Assembly: GCF_042646425.1 (NCBI RefSeq)
Contig: NZ_JBHRTR010000031.1
Coordinates: 1 to 64,000, forward strand
Length of the DNA stretch: 64,000 nt
Reading direction: 5' to 3'
Source: Marinibaculum pumilum
GTDB taxonomy: Bacteria > Pseudomonadota > Alphaproteobacteria > Ferrovibrionales > Ferrovibrionaceae
Notes under the pieces: model-generated
The model's database searches: none
Told to the model about the DNA's origin: nothing
The model's input: only the letters and a program-made list of their open reading frames with translations
Program-made: the position numbers and the translations under genes
Part shown: positions 9,512 through 18,490 of the stretch, in pieces
Numbering within the stretch: position 1 is the stretch's first letter
Layout: each line of letters starts with the position of its first letter

Positions 9512-11182
9512 TCAGGCCGCGCGGATTCCAGAGAGGAAGGTCGAGACCCTGGACTGCAGGGCTTCCGAGTGGGTCGACATGGTGGTCGAGGAGTCCAGGA
9601 CCGCGCGGGCGGCCTCGCCGGCTTCAAGGGCGGCGCCGAGGACGCGGCTGATACTGTCGGAGACGCCCTGCGTGCCGGTGGCGGCTTCGGTGACGTTGCG
9701 ACTGATTTCCTCGGTGCTGGCCGACTGCTGTTCCATCGCGGCGGCGATCGAGGCCGCGATGCCGTGCATCTGCATGATCGTGGCGCCTATCGACTTGATC
9801 GCCTCGACCACGCGGCCGGAAACCGCCTGAACCGCCGCGATCTGATGGCCGATATCGTCGGTGGCGCGGGCCGTCTGGTCCGCCAGCCCCTTCACCTCGG
9901 AGGCGACGACGGCGAAGCCCTTGCCGGCCTCGCCCGCCCGCGCCGCCTCGATCGTCGCGTTCAGTGCCAGCAGGTTGGTCTGCGCGGCGATGTCCTGGAT
10001 CAGCTGCACGATGGTGGTGATCCGTGCCGTTGCCTCGGACATCTCGCCGACGATGGAGTCGGTGGCGGTGACCTCGCCCGCCGCCTGGTCGGCGATGGCA
10101 TTGGACTGGGCCACCTGGCGGGCGATTTCGCGGATGCTGGCAGCCATCTCCTCACTGGCTGCCGCGACGGTCTGGACATTGGCGCTGGTCTGCTCCGCGG
10201 CGCTGGAGGCGGTAGTCGCCTCGAGGTTGGCGGTCTGCGCTATCTTGCTCATCTGGCCTGCGGTCTGGTTCAGATGCCCCGCGGCGGTTCCCAGCGCGTC
10301 GAGCGCTGCCGATGCGTTGCTGTCGAAGTCGGCGATCAGGGCATCGATCGCGGCTGCGCGTCGCGCCTTCTCGGCCTGCTCGGCGGACTGCGCCGCGACC
10401 AGGCGGCGGTTCTCCACCAAGCCGTCCTTGAAGACCTGGACGGCGCGGGCGATCGCGCCGATCTCGTTGGCGCGCTCGGCTCCACTGATCGGCACTTCGA
10501 GGTCGCCTTCCGCGAGCCGGCCCATCGCCGCCGTCACCGCGCTGAGCGGCCGCGAGATGCCGATCAGAACCGTGTGCAGCGAAAAGGCCATCGCCGCCAG
10601 GCCGGACAAAATCAACACGGCCATGATGATCTGGGATTGGGTGACCGCCTCCCGGTTTTCCGCATACCGGGCGGCTGCGACTTCCAGCTGGATCTCGATG
10701 AGGCCAGAGATCGCCTCGCTCAGCGGGTCGATCCCGGGATACAGTTCGCGCGAGACAAAACCCTCCAGCGACGCCATGTCCTGTGCCTGGAAGATGCCCC
10801 GGAGGCGTTCCACCAGAATGTCGGCCGTGCGCATCCGATCCGCCACCTCGGTGGCGAGGCTGGCCTCCTGCGGCACCATGCGGGTGCCGGCATAGGCCGA
10901 CCAGGCGGAACCGATCCCGGCCTGCGCTTCGCCGAGGGATTGAAGTCCGCGCTGCCAGTCGATGCTGCCGGAGCGGACCTTGTGCGCGGTGTCGACGATG
11001 TTGACCGCATAATGATCCGCGACGAGCTTCAGGTCCCGCAGCGGCACGACCCGGTCCTGGTATATCTGCGCCAGCCGGCTGTCGGCTGCGTCCAGTGCGA
11101 ACCAGCCGCTGCCGGCAATGCCCAGCAAGACCACTCCAAGAATGCCGAGTGCCGTCATCAGTTTCGCGCGGATCGTCTTCAT
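9512..11182 (-). CDS. Methyl-accepting chemotaxis protein 1
   Basis: A 556-residue transmembrane chemoreceptor. An N-terminal membrane helix (about 8-29) and a second one (about 183-209) enclose a helical periplasmic sensor of about 150 residues, consistent with a four-helix-bundle ligand domain. A HAMP domain follows (about 210-262), then a long signalling coiled coil whose hairpin tip reads TNLLALNATIEAARAGEAGK, the region that binds CheA and CheW. The start at 11182 has an AGGAAGAG ribosome site; the frame is open for 23 more codons but has no better start. No C-terminal CheR-tethering pentapeptide is visible. No cheA/cheW/cheY genes are in the window, so it must serve an array encoded elsewhere. 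The ligand is unknown. Confidence 0.9.
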   Translation of the reverse strand: MKTIRAKLMTALGILGVVLLGIAGSGWFALDAADSRLAQIYQDRVVPLRDLKLVADHYAVNIVDTAHKVRSGSIDWQRGLQSLGEAQAGIGSAWSAYAGTRMVPQEASLATEVADRMRTADILVERLRGIFQAQDMASLEGFVSRELYPGIDPLSEAISGLIEIQLEVAAARYAENREAVTQSQIIMAVLILSGLAAMAFSLHTVLIGISRPLSAVTAAMGRLAEGDLEVPISGAERANEIGAIARAVQVFKDGLVENRRLVAAQSAEQAEKARRAAAIDALIADFDSNASAALDALGTAAGHLNQTAGQMSKIAQTANLEATTASSAAEQTSANVQTVAAASEEMAASIREIARQVAQSNAIADQAAGEVTATDSIVGEMSEATARITTIVQLIQDIAAQTNLLALNATIEAARAGEAGKGFAVVASEVKGLADQTARATDDIGHQIAAVQAVSGRVVEAIKSIGATIMQMHGIAASIAAAMEQQSASTEEISRNVTEAATGTQGVSDSISRVLGAALEAGEAARAVLDSSTTMSTHSEALQSRVSTFLSGIRAA

Positions 11183-11544
11183 CGTCTCTTCCTGGTTGAG
11201 TTCGGACTGGCCTCCTCCTTCCGCGCATCGCGCAACGCGAACCACGGGCACAGCACAGGGGGGCGACAGCGAAAGGGGGCCGACCCCGGTGAATATGATC
11301 GCTAAGGGTTATCGGTTCGTTGCCATTTGACAAAAATTGTAATTATGTCAAGGCCAATTGTTGCCTGTGGGCAGCAGTCGCCCGCCCCGGCGAAGCCGAC
11401 GTTCTGCTCCCCTACTCGTCACCGGGGTGCAGAGGAACGGGCCGGCTCGTCACGGAAAGGACCCCGCCGTGTCACAGACGCGCCGCAGTCGTGGGGCATT
11501 CCGGACCCCGTGGTCGCAATGGACCGAAACCGGAGGCCCGAGCA
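11183..11544. other. Divergent intergenic region with A+T-rich dyad
   Basis: About 360 bases between the leftward chemoreceptor gene and a rightward secreted-protein gene. A clearly A+T-rich patch at about 11290-11355 carries the 25-bp dyad listed separately. On the minus strand, 11310-11317 reads ACCGATAA, close to the flagellar sigma-28 -10 box GCCGATAA. That would be apt for a chemoreceptor, but no matching -35 box sits at the right spacing, so I do not call a promoter. No gene is visible. Confidence 0.45.
11328..11352. promoter_or_regulatory. TTGACA...TGTCAA dyad, possible operator
   Basis: Perfect 6-bp arms TTGACA and TGTCAA flank a 13-base A+T-rich centre, and similarity between the half sites extends a few bases inward. 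It lies about 145 bases before the chemoreceptor start and about 190 bases before the secreted-protein start. It looks like a binding site for a dimeric regulator rather than a lone -35 box, since neither strand has a well-placed -10 box. Confidence 0.4.
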
Positions 11545-11958
11545 ATGTTCCGTCCATCGCCGTCGCCAGTTGCGCGCTCCCGCAGCCCCGCCTGGCTGCG
11601 CCGGCTCGCCCCCGGCATCCTGTTGGTCGTGGCGACGGCGCTCCCCGCCGCCGCCGAGGAACAGGCCGATCTGCGGGGGGAACTCGCGATCATGAATTCC
11701 ACGCCTGGCAATGCGCTATTGGAGATGCGCTGCCATTCCGACAGCAATCGCAGGATCGCGGGGATCTCGGTGCCCGCGCGCGGTAGCAAGCAGACCAATT
11801 TCAGCGGATCCTGCGATGCTTACTACGCCTATGGCGAGGCTTCTGGCGCCGGGGATTCATTCACCTATACCTGCCGGGCATCGGTCGCGACCAAGCGCCG
11901 CGCTCATGCAGTGATGATTGTTCGTCCCAACATGCCCTGCGAGATCACGCAGTATTGA
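11545..11958 (+). CDS. Small secreted protein of unknown function
   Basis: A 137-residue protein with an arginine-rich N terminus, a hydrophobic core (GILLVVATALP) and a likely signal-peptidase site after PAAA, so probably periplasmic. The mature part is about 100 residues with four cysteines, which could form two disulfides, and is moderately polar with many aromatic and small residues. The ATG at 11545 has a GGAG element about 10 bases upstream. The frame extends further upstream without a signal-like start. I do not recognise the family. It stands alone between a diverging chemoreceptor and a hybrid kinase, which gives no functional hint. Confidence 0.6.
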   Translation: MFRPSPSPVARSRSPAWLRRLAPGILLVVATALPAAAEEQADLRGELAIMNSTPGNALLEMRCHSDSNRRIAGISVPARGSKQTNFSGSCDAYYAYGEASGAGDSFTYTCRASVATKRRAHAVMIVRPNMPCEITQY

Positions 11959-12363
11959 GAACCGCAGGGCCGGCTGCAGCCTGAACGCCCCCACCGCGGC
12001 GCCGGTGCCCTGGGCGCCCACGCTGGCCTTTCGCAGAACGCCTTGCTGGCCGTCCATGTTGGCAGGGCCGGACCGAAACACGATAGAGTCGGGAGCGCTT
12101 TGTCGGTCGGCAAGGAGGGATAGGCCGGCACATTTAGGGCGGTGTCAGCTGGGCTGGGGGATCACGGTGGAGCTTGTACAGGCGGCGCATGGGCAATGCA
12201 GGCGGGCGGCAGGGCTGTCCCGGCCGTCCATCCCCGACCGGTGGTTTGCCTCCCTGCCCCCCGGCGGCAAGCCATGGCGCCACGGCCGGTACGACCCGGG
12301 GTATGCCGGCTACGGACGGGCCCGCCACCGGATCCGGGACTGATGGTGTCGGGGCAGAGGAAG
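11959..12363. other. Intergenic region before the MASE1 kinase
   Basis: About 405 bases with no convincing gene. Open frames on both strands lack ribosome sites and have arginine/proline/glycine-rich shadow composition. A TTGGCA hexamer (12059-12064) and TAGAGT (12084-12089) are spaced 19 bases apart and could be a weak rightward promoter, leaving a leader of about 270 bases before the kinase. I see no riboswitch or tRNA fold. Confidence 0.35.
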
Positions 12364-14841
12364 ATGCCGCTCTCTCTCCGCCTCCCGCTGCAACTCGCGG
12401 TCTTTGGTACCGCCTATTTCCTCGGCGCGATGGCCTATGTCGCGCTGTACTGGCGCACCGGCGACCTGCCGCCTGTCTGGCCGCCGGCCGGCCTCTACCT
12501 CGCCGCCCTGCTGCTGGTGCGTCCGGTGCGCTGGCCCTGGTGGATCGCCGCGGCGGCACCGGCCGGCCTGGCGGCCTTCCTGATCGGCGGCTACGGCCTG
12601 TCGACCGCCATCGGCATGTTCGCGGCCGATACCGTGGCGGCCGCCACCGGCGCCTGGCTGGCGCAGCAGGCCTGCGGCCGCCCGTTCCGCCTGGCGGGGC
12701 TGCGCGACTTCGCCGTGCTGATCGGCGCGGGTGCGATCCTGGCGCCGATGCCGAGTGCGCTGATCGGTGCACTGGTGCTCGCCATCGGCGAAGGGCTGCC
12801 GTTCCAGGTCACCGTCGTGAACTGGTGGTCGGGCGATTTCACGGCCGTCGTGCTTGTCAGCCCGCTGATCCTCCTCTGGGTATCCGGCGAAAAGGTCTGG
12901 CCGCGACATTGGCGGCCCGCCGCAATGGGCGCAGCCCGCACCGCCGAACTCCTGGCATTGATCCTGGCGACCCTTGCCGTGCCGGCGGCGATCCTGACCT
13001 GGCTGGACTGGTCGTTCAGCTTCCTTGCCATGCCGGTGCTGCTGTGGGCGGCGATCCGGTTCGGTCCGCTCGAGGCGGCCCTGTGCAACCTGCTGCTTGC
13101 CGCTGTGGCCATCACGCAGACGATGAGTGGCCTTGGCGTCGGTTCGGCGGACTCCGGCGCGGTGGCGGAGCGGCTGCACTACCTCCAGGCTTTCCTCTCC
13201 TTCATGGCGATCGGCGCCTCGCTCACCGTTGCCCTGGCGCTGCGCGACTGGCGGGAGGCCGACCGCGCCCGTGCGTTGGGAGAGGCCCGCTGGACCGCGA
13301 TGCTCGATCATGCGCCGGTGGCGATCGCCGTACTGGATACCGATGGCCGGGTGATCTCCACCAACAGGCGCTATGTGGAGTGGTACCGCCCCGACGGAGG
13401 GGAAGTGACCGGGACGAGAGCTGCCGACTATTTCCCGGCCGAGGTGGCCGAGCGGATCGCCCGGAACCTGCGCCGTGTCGTGCACGACCGGCAGCCTTTC
13501 GCCAGCGAGCATGACCTGCCGCAGACCGAGGGCGGACCGCGCCGGATCGAGGTGCTGCGCTTTCCGATGACCGACGACGCGGGGCGGGTGGTGGCGATCG
13601 GGGTCTTCGTCACCGATGTCACCGCGACCCGGCGCGCACAGGAACAGCTTGTCCAGGCCCAGAAGATGGAGGCGGTCGGCCAGCTCACCGGCGGCGTCGC
13701 ACATGACTTCAACAACCTGCTGGCGGTGATCATCGGCAATCTGGAACTGGTGCAGGAGCAGCTGCCGCCGGACAGCGCCATGGCCCGCCATGTGGTTGCC
13801 GCGTTCCGGGCGGCGGAGCGCGGCGAGGCCCTGACCCGCAGCCTTCTGGCCTTTTCGCGGCGCCAGGCCCTGCGGCCGCAGTTGGTCGACCTGAACGAGG
13901 TGGTGCGCGGCATGCTGCCATTGCTGAGCCGCACTCTGGGCAGCCAGGTGCAGATCGAGATGGTGACCGCCGCCGGTCTGTGGCGGAGCGAGGTCGATCC
14001 GGCGCAGGTGGAGAGCGCACTGCTGAACCTGGCGATCAACGCGCGCGACGCCATGCCTGGCGGCGGCAGGCTGACCATCGAGACCGCGAATGTCCGTCTC
14101 GACCAGGGTTATGCGGGCAGCCTGGCGGAGGCCGTGGCGCCGGGCCAGTACGCGATGATCGCCGTCTCCGATACGGGCGAGGGGATGCCCGAGGAGGTGC
14201 GCGCCCGCGTCTTCGAGCCCTTCTTCACCACCAAGGAGGCCGGCCGCGGCACCGGTCTGGGCATGTCGATGGTGCAGGGCTTCGTACGGCAGTCGGGCGG
14301 CCATGTCGCGATCTACAGCGAGCCCGGTCATGGCACCACGGTGAAGGTCTATCTGCCGCGCAGCCATCGGCAGGAACCGGCGCCCGGCCGTGTGGCGGAG
14401 GATCCGGCGACGTCAGTGGACGACGGGTCTTCGACGGCCCGCAGGCATGTGCTGGTGGTCGAGGACGATCCCGACGTGCGTCAGCTGGCGATCGAAATCC
14501 TGGAGGCGGAGGGGCACCGGGTCATTGCCGCAGGCGATGGTGCCGCCGCGCTTGCCCTGGCCGCCGTCGAGGCGCGGATCGATCTGCTGCTGAGCGACGT
14601 CATCCTGGAGGGCGGCATGAGCGGGCCCGACGTTGCCGCTGCGCTGCAGGCGGAGCGGCCGGACCTGAAGGTGCTCTACATGTCCGGCTATACCGCGAAC
14701 GGTGTCGTGCATCACGGCCGCCTCGATCCCGGAGTCGAACTGCTCGAGAAGCCGTTCCGGCGCGACCAGCTGCGCCGTTTCGTCCGCGACGCGCTCGCCG
14801 GTGACGCGGCGGCGGGTCAGGATTCCGCGGCACCGGGGTGA
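12364..14841 (+). CDS. MASE1 hybrid histidine kinase with receiver
   Basis: An 825-residue hybrid kinase. The first 300 residues form a polytopic MASE1-type membrane sensor with the characteristic VWPPAGL stretch and about eight hydrophobic segments. A PAS domain follows (about 310-430), then a HisKA domain with VAHDFNNLL (His447), the subtype common in PAS-hybrid kinases. The HATPase boxes are NLAINARDAMPGGG, DTGEGMP and GTGLGMSMVQG. A C-terminal receiver (about 697-815) has HVLVVEDDPD, acceptor Asp745 and a Lys in LLEKPFR. ATG 12364 has an AGAGGAAG ribosome site; ATG 12343 is a weaker option. The end overlaps the convergent DUF1772 gene by 25 bases. No separate response regulator is adjacent, so output probably passes through a phosphotransfer protein elsewhere. 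Confidence 0.88.
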   Translation: MPLSLRLPLQLAVFGTAYFLGAMAYVALYWRTGDLPPVWPPAGLYLAALLLVRPVRWPWWIAAAAPAGLAAFLIGGYGLSTAIGMFAADTVAAATGAWLAQQACGRPFRLAGLRDFAVLIGAGAILAPMPSALIGALVLAIGEGLPFQVTVVNWWSGDFTAVVLVSPLILLWVSGEKVWPRHWRPAAMGAARTAELLALILATLAVPAAILTWLDWSFSFLAMPVLLWAAIRFGPLEAALCNLLLAAVAITQTMSGLGVGSADSGAVAERLHYLQAFLSFMAIGASLTVALALRDWREADRARALGEARWTAMLDHAPVAIAVLDTDGRVISTNRRYVEWYRPDGGEVTGTRAADYFPAEVAERIARNLRRVVHDRQPFASEHDLPQTEGGPRRIEVLRFPMTDDAGRVVAIGVFVTDVTATRRAQEQLVQAQKMEAVGQLTGGVAHDFNNLLAVIIGNLELVQEQLPPDSAMARHVVAAFRAAERGEALTRSLLAFSRRQALRPQLVDLNEVVRGMLPLLSRTLGSQVQIEMVTAAGLWRSEVDPAQVESALLNLAINARDAMPGGGRLTIETANVRLDQGYAGSLAEAVAPGQYAMIAVSDTGEGMPEEVRARVFEPFFTTKEAGRGTGLGMSMVQGFVRQSGGHVAIYSEPGHGTTVKVYLPRSHRQEPAPGRVAEDPATSVDDGSSTARRHVLVVEDDPDVRQLAIEILEAEGHRVIAAGDGAAALALAAVEARIDLLLSDVILEGGMSGPDVAAALQAERPDLKVLYMSGYTANGVVHHGRLDPGVELLEKPFRRDQLRRFVRDALAGDAAAGQDSAAPG

Positions 14842-15347
14842 ACCGCTTCGGTGCCGCCGCGGCGGGCCGCCGCCGTGACCGCCAGCACCATCAGCAGCAG
14901 GGCCAGTGTACTGGCGCCGGCCCGCAGGTGGTTCCAGAACAGCCAGGGTGTGGAGAAGTCGCGCCAGACCTGCGTCGGGTCGCCGAGGGCGGTGGCATCG
15001 ACGACCGCCAGCGCCTGGTTCATCGGGACGTGGATCGCCACCGTCGTCGCGAAGGCGGCGAGCCAGGCGATCACCGCGCCGAACGACAGCAGCCCCGCCG
15101 CCTGCAATCTCCACGGCCGGAAGGTCAGGCAGGCGAGCGCGGCCGCTGGCAGGGCCCCGAAGAAGGACAGCGCGAAGAGCGGGTTGCGGACCGCGCGGTT
15201 GATGCCCTGCATCGCCTCGATCGCGGCGACCGGAGGGGCATCGTCCAGCCCCCAGAGCACGCTGCAGGAATAGGCATAGAAGAAGCCGGCCGCGAGGGCG
15301 AACAGGACGATGGACAGCAGCTGCAGGAGCCGGGCGAGGGCCGACAT
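14817..15347 (-). CDS. DUF1772-type integral membrane protein
   Basis: A 176-residue membrane protein with four hydrophobic segments (about 8-26, 55-75, 82-105 and 140-165). The first segment carries FFYAYSCSVLWGLD and the third is followed by HVPMNQAL, both typical of the DUF1772 or anthrone-oxygenase-like family. The biochemical role of bacterial members is not established. The start at 15347 has a clean GGAGAG ribosome site. The 3' end overlaps the end of the hybrid kinase gene by 25 bases tail to tail. A strong hairpin at 15366-15392 lies in its 5' leader region, with 9-bp GC arms; whether it matters for expression is unclear. Confidence 0.7.
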   Translation of the reverse strand: MSALARLLQLLSIVLFALAAGFFYAYSCSVLWGLDDAPPVAAIEAMQGINRAVRNPLFALSFFGALPAAALACLTFRPWRLQAAGLLSFGAVIAWLAAFATTVAIHVPMNQALAVVDATALGDPTQVWRDFSTPWLFWNHLRAGASTLALLLMVLAVTAAARRGGTEAVHPGAAES

Positions 15348-15606
15348 CTCGGGTCTCTCCGAAAAGGGCGGGCGGCAGGGATGCGCCCGCCCGCCGGCGC
15401 TGTCAATGCACCCGCGCATGCGCGGAGAGGCAGCCGGGCCGGGCATCAAATCGTCCCGATGCCGTCATCGCCGGGCCATTTTTCGCGACGAAGGTCCGCA
15501 CCGCTCGGGACGGCGGCAGCGCGGCAGCCCCGGAAGGAGCCAAGGCAGAAGCAGACTGCCGGACCAGAGCCGCCATACCGGCGGCCTCGGAACAGGAGGT
15601 GCAAAG

Positions 15607-16152
15607 ATGCGCAACGAGAACCACCCCGCGACCCCATCGGCAGGAGCCGGCATCGACCGTCGCACGCTGCTGGCGGGCAGCTTCGCGCTGGGCGCCGCCC
15701 TGTTCCTGGGCGGCACGGAGGGCGCACAGGCAGCCCAGCTGGACGCGCTGACCGGCGGGACCGTCGACCTGCCTGCCTTCCTGGCCCTGTCGCAGCGCCT
15801 GACCGGTCATGACGATCTGGACGAGGATCACGGCGCGGCCCTGCTGGAGGCCCTTCGCGGGGCCGGCCATGGCGGCGCCCTTGCAAATCTCCACACCGCA
15901 GTACGCGCGGCGGGCGCCGCGCCGGAGGCGGTGGCCGCCGCCGCGGCAGGCGAGGCGGTCGCAGCCCGCGCCCTGCTGCGCGGCTGGTATGTCGGCCTGG
16001 TGGCGATGCCCGGCGGGCAGGAGCGGCTGGTCGGCTACGACACCGCCCTGATGGCGGCGGTGACGGCCGACTTCATTCCGTTGCGTTCGTTCTGCGGCGG
16101 CGCGCCGCATTTCTGGGCCGCGCCGCCGGAACTCGACGACCTGCCGCTCTGA
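15607..16152 (+). CDS. FAD-dependent dehydrogenase small subunit (Tat-exported)
   Basis: A 181-residue protein with a twin-arginine signal (DRRTLLAGSFALGAALF, cleavage likely near AQAA, about residue 43) and a helical mature part. It matches the small or chaperone-like subunit of membrane sugar and alcohol dehydrogenases such as fructose, sorbitol or FAD-glucose dehydrogenase. In those complexes it carries the catalytic partner through the Tat route. The gene has an excellent AGGAGGTG ribosome site and is followed after 37 bases by the matching GMC flavoprotein gene, which confirms the assignment. The C terminus (FCGGAPHFWAAPP) is typical of the family. The cytochrome c subunit usually found with this pair is not encoded nearby. 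Confidence 0.8.
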   Translation: MRNENHPATPSAGAGIDRRTLLAGSFALGAALFLGGTEGAQAAQLDALTGGTVDLPAFLALSQRLTGHDDLDEDHGAALLEALRGAGHGGALANLHTAVRAAGAAPEAVAAAAAGEAVAARALLRGWYVGLVAMPGGQERLVGYDTALMAAVTADFIPLRSFCGGAPHFWAAPPELDDLPL

Positions 16153-16189
16153 CCGCAGCCGAACCCATCCCTGCAGGGGAGACGAGATC

Positions 16190-17791
16190 ATGACCGACAT
16201 GGCAACCGATATCCTGGTCGTCGGCTCCGGCGTTGCCGGCAGCCTGATCGCCTGGCGCCTGGCGAAGGCGGGGCGGAAGGTGACGATCCTGGAGGCGGGC
16301 CCGCGCCTGGACCGCTACGACCTGCTGGAGCGCTACCAGGCCGCGCCCGACAAGGACGACTACATGGCGCCCTATCCCGGCACCGCCCATGCGCCGGAGG
16401 CGGGCGGCAGCTCAGACTACATCATCGAGAAGGGACCCGACCCCTACGGCACCCAGTATATCCGCGGCGTGGGCGGCACCACCTGGCACTGGGCGGCGGC
16501 GACATGGCGCCTGCTGCCGTCGGACTTCCGCCTGCGCTCCACCCACGGTGTCGGCCGGGACTGGGCGATCTCCTACGACGAGCTGGAGCCCTGGTACCAG
16601 CGCGCGGAACTGGCGATGGGCGTGGCCGGTCCCGATCCGAAGGCCGAGGATCTGGGCTCGCCGCGCTCGGCGCCCTTTCCGCAGAAGGCCCTGCCGCTGA
16701 GCTACATGGACCGGCAGTTCGCCGACCGGCTGAACGGCAACGGCTTCCGCGTGGTGACCGAGCCGGTGGCCCGCAACAACGACATCTTCGACGACCGCCC
16801 GCCCTGCTGCGGCAACAACAACTGCATGCCGATCTGTCCGATCGGCGCGCAATACGCCGCCGAGGTGCATGTCGACAAGGCCGAGGCGGTGGGCGCGCAG
16901 CTGGTGGCGGACGCCGTGGTGCACGAAGTGCTGACCGATGCCGACGGCCACCGGGTCACCGGCGTGCGCTACAAGGCGCCGGACGGCAGCAGCCACAAAG
17001 TCACCGCGAACGTCGTGGTGCTGGCCGCGCATGGCATCGAGACGCCGAAGCTGATGCTGCTCTCCGCCTCCGAGCGGCTGCCGCAGGGGCTGGCGAACCG
17101 GTCGGGCATGGTCGGGCGCAACCTGATGGACCATCCGGCGATCGCCGTCTCCTTCCTGTGGGACCGGCCGGTCTTTCCCGGCCGCGGCCCGCAGGAGATG
17201 ACCTCGGTCGTCAACTTCCGGGACGGCGATTTCCGCGCCCGTCATGCAGCAAAGAAGATCCACCTGGGGAACGTTGCCGACTATCAGGGGGTTACCGAGG
17301 CGCTGATCGCCGACGGCCGCATGGGGCCGGATCTCGACCGCGAGATCCGGGACCGGGTCGCCCGGAAGGTCAGCATCTCCTGTTTCCACGAACAGCTGCC
17401 CGACCCGGCGAACCGGATCCTGCCCAGCGCCGCGCACCGCGACGCGATCGGCATCCCGCGGCCGGAGATCCACTACAGGATAGAGGATTATGTCCGTGAA
17501 AGCGCCCGCCATACCCGCGATACCTACGACCGCATCGCCCGCCTCCTCGGCGGCACCGAGATCCGGCACCGCGACGGCTTTACCGGCAGTTCGCATATTA
17601 TGGGGACCTGCATCATGGGGGCGGACCCGCGCGACTCCGTGGTCGATGCCGACTGCCGGAGCCACGATCATCCGAACCTGTTCGTCGCCGGTTCGGCGGT
17701 CTTTCCCTCATCGGCCTGCGTCAACCCGACCCTGACGATCGGCGCGCTGGCCCTGCTCAGCGCCGACACGATCGCCCGGGAGCAGGGCTGA
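16190..17791 (+). CDS. GMC-type FAD dehydrogenase with iron-sulfur motif
   Basis: A 533-residue flavoprotein, catalytic subunit of a periplasmic dehydrogenase for a sugar, polyol or related alcohol. The FAD-binding fold starts at ILVVGSGVAGS (about 8-18), with the second GMC signature around GVGGTTWHWA. Cys206, Cys207, Cys212 and Cys216 make a CC-x4-C-x3-C motif identical in spacing to that which holds a 3Fe-4S cluster in bacterial FAD-glucose dehydrogenase. The C-terminal GMC region has the catalytic His (GSSHIMG) and Asn (CVNPTLTIGA). It has no signal peptide of its own, so it should be exported with the Tat-bearing small subunit encoded 37 bases upstream. The usual third gene, a multihaem cytochrome c, is missing, so the electron acceptor is unclear. 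Confidence 0.85.
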   Translation: MTDMATDILVVGSGVAGSLIAWRLAKAGRKVTILEAGPRLDRYDLLERYQAAPDKDDYMAPYPGTAHAPEAGGSSDYIIEKGPDPYGTQYIRGVGGTTWHWAAATWRLLPSDFRLRSTHGVGRDWAISYDELEPWYQRAELAMGVAGPDPKAEDLGSPRSAPFPQKALPLSYMDRQFADRLNGNGFRVVTEPVARNNDIFDDRPPCCGNNNCMPICPIGAQYAAEVHVDKAEAVGAQLVADAVVHEVLTDADGHRVTGVRYKAPDGSSHKVTANVVVLAAHGIETPKLMLLSASERLPQGLANRSGMVGRNLMDHPAIAVSFLWDRPVFPGRGPQEMTSVVNFRDGDFRARHAAKKIHLGNVADYQGVTEALIADGRMGPDLDREIRDRVARKVSISCFHEQLPDPANRILPSAAHRDAIGIPRPEIHYRIEDYVRESARHTRDTYDRIARLLGGTEIRHRDGFTGSSHIMGTCIMGADPRDSVVDADCRSHDHPNLFVAGSAVFPSSACVNPTLTIGALALLSADTIAREQG

Positions 17792-17865
17792 GCCGGTGGC
17801 GGGCCGGCGGCAGCTGCGGTTTCCGGTGATGCGGTCCGCACGTATCATGGCGTCAGGAGGGCGCC

Positions 17866-18420
17866 ATGCGGACCTGTCCGATCGCGATACCTGTCCTGGC
17901 TTTGCTGCTGGCCGCCGCCACGGCGGGCCAGGCCCTGGCCTGCGGCCCGCGCGCGGAGGTGCTGTTCACGGAAGGCGCGCCGGACAGCTTCGAGATCGTC
18001 AACCGCAGCCCGCCGGGCTGGGAGATCGAGAGCCTGCAGATCGACCTGCGCGGGGCGGTCGGCGGCCTCTATTTCGATCCGACCGAAGGCGGTGCCGGGA
18101 CCAGCATGCCGGACCCGTTGCGGCCGCTCGGGAGTCCCGACGGGGGCACGGTGCGGCTCGTCGGCGCCAGCCCGGTCGCCGATGGCGATACCGCATTGCT
18201 GCTGGCGTTCGAAGGCTTCGCCGCCGGCGCCCGCTACATCCTGACCATCGACCTGGACAATCTGGGCGGCGGCTATGCGAATGCGGTGATCGAGCCGGGA
18301 GAGTTCGCGGGCGCGAGCCTTTTCGCCCGCTTCGCTGCCGGCCCGCACCGGGCGGAGGGCGAGGGGCTGTTCGACGGCGCCGGCCGGGCGGAGACCCTGG
18401 ACAACAGCGCCTGCTCCTGA
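17866..18420 (+). CDS. Secreted protein, possibly aggregation-factor-core-like
   Basis: A 184-residue protein with a clear signal peptide (cleavage near GQALA, about residue 25). The mature part is rich in Gly, Ala and acidic residues and reads as a beta-sandwich. The block around FEIVNRSPPGWEIESLQIDL followed by GGLYFDPTEGGAG resembles bacterial proteins annotated as aggregation factor core-like, but I hold this loosely. A strong AGGAGG site precedes ATG 17866, and a TATCAT hexamer about 20 bases further up could be a promoter. It sits between the FAD dehydrogenase and ytoQ in the same direction. Cysteines remain only near both ends. It is probably extracytoplasmic. Confidence 0.55.
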   Translation: MRTCPIAIPVLALLLAAATAGQALACGPRAEVLFTEGAPDSFEIVNRSPPGWEIESLQIDLRGAVGGLYFDPTEGGAGTSMPDPLRPLGSPDGGTVRLVGASPVADGDTALLLAFEGFAAGARYILTIDLDNLGGGYANAVIEPGEFAGASLFARFAAGPHRAEGEGLFDGAGRAETLDNSACS

Positions 18421-18490
18421 GCCGGCCCCGGACTGGCCAGCCGGCGGCGGGCATGCTGCAATCCCGCTGCAACCGAAGGGAGGAAGAGCC

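Noticed and set aside
11328..11350. TTGACA at 11328 as a housekeeping -35 box for the secreted-protein gene
   Set aside because: No acceptable -10 hexamer 15-19 bases downstream; better read as one arm of a dyad.
11959..12363. Small open frames in the gap before the MASE1 kinase
   Set aside because: No ribosome sites, shadow-like composition, and no similarity that I can see to known small proteins.
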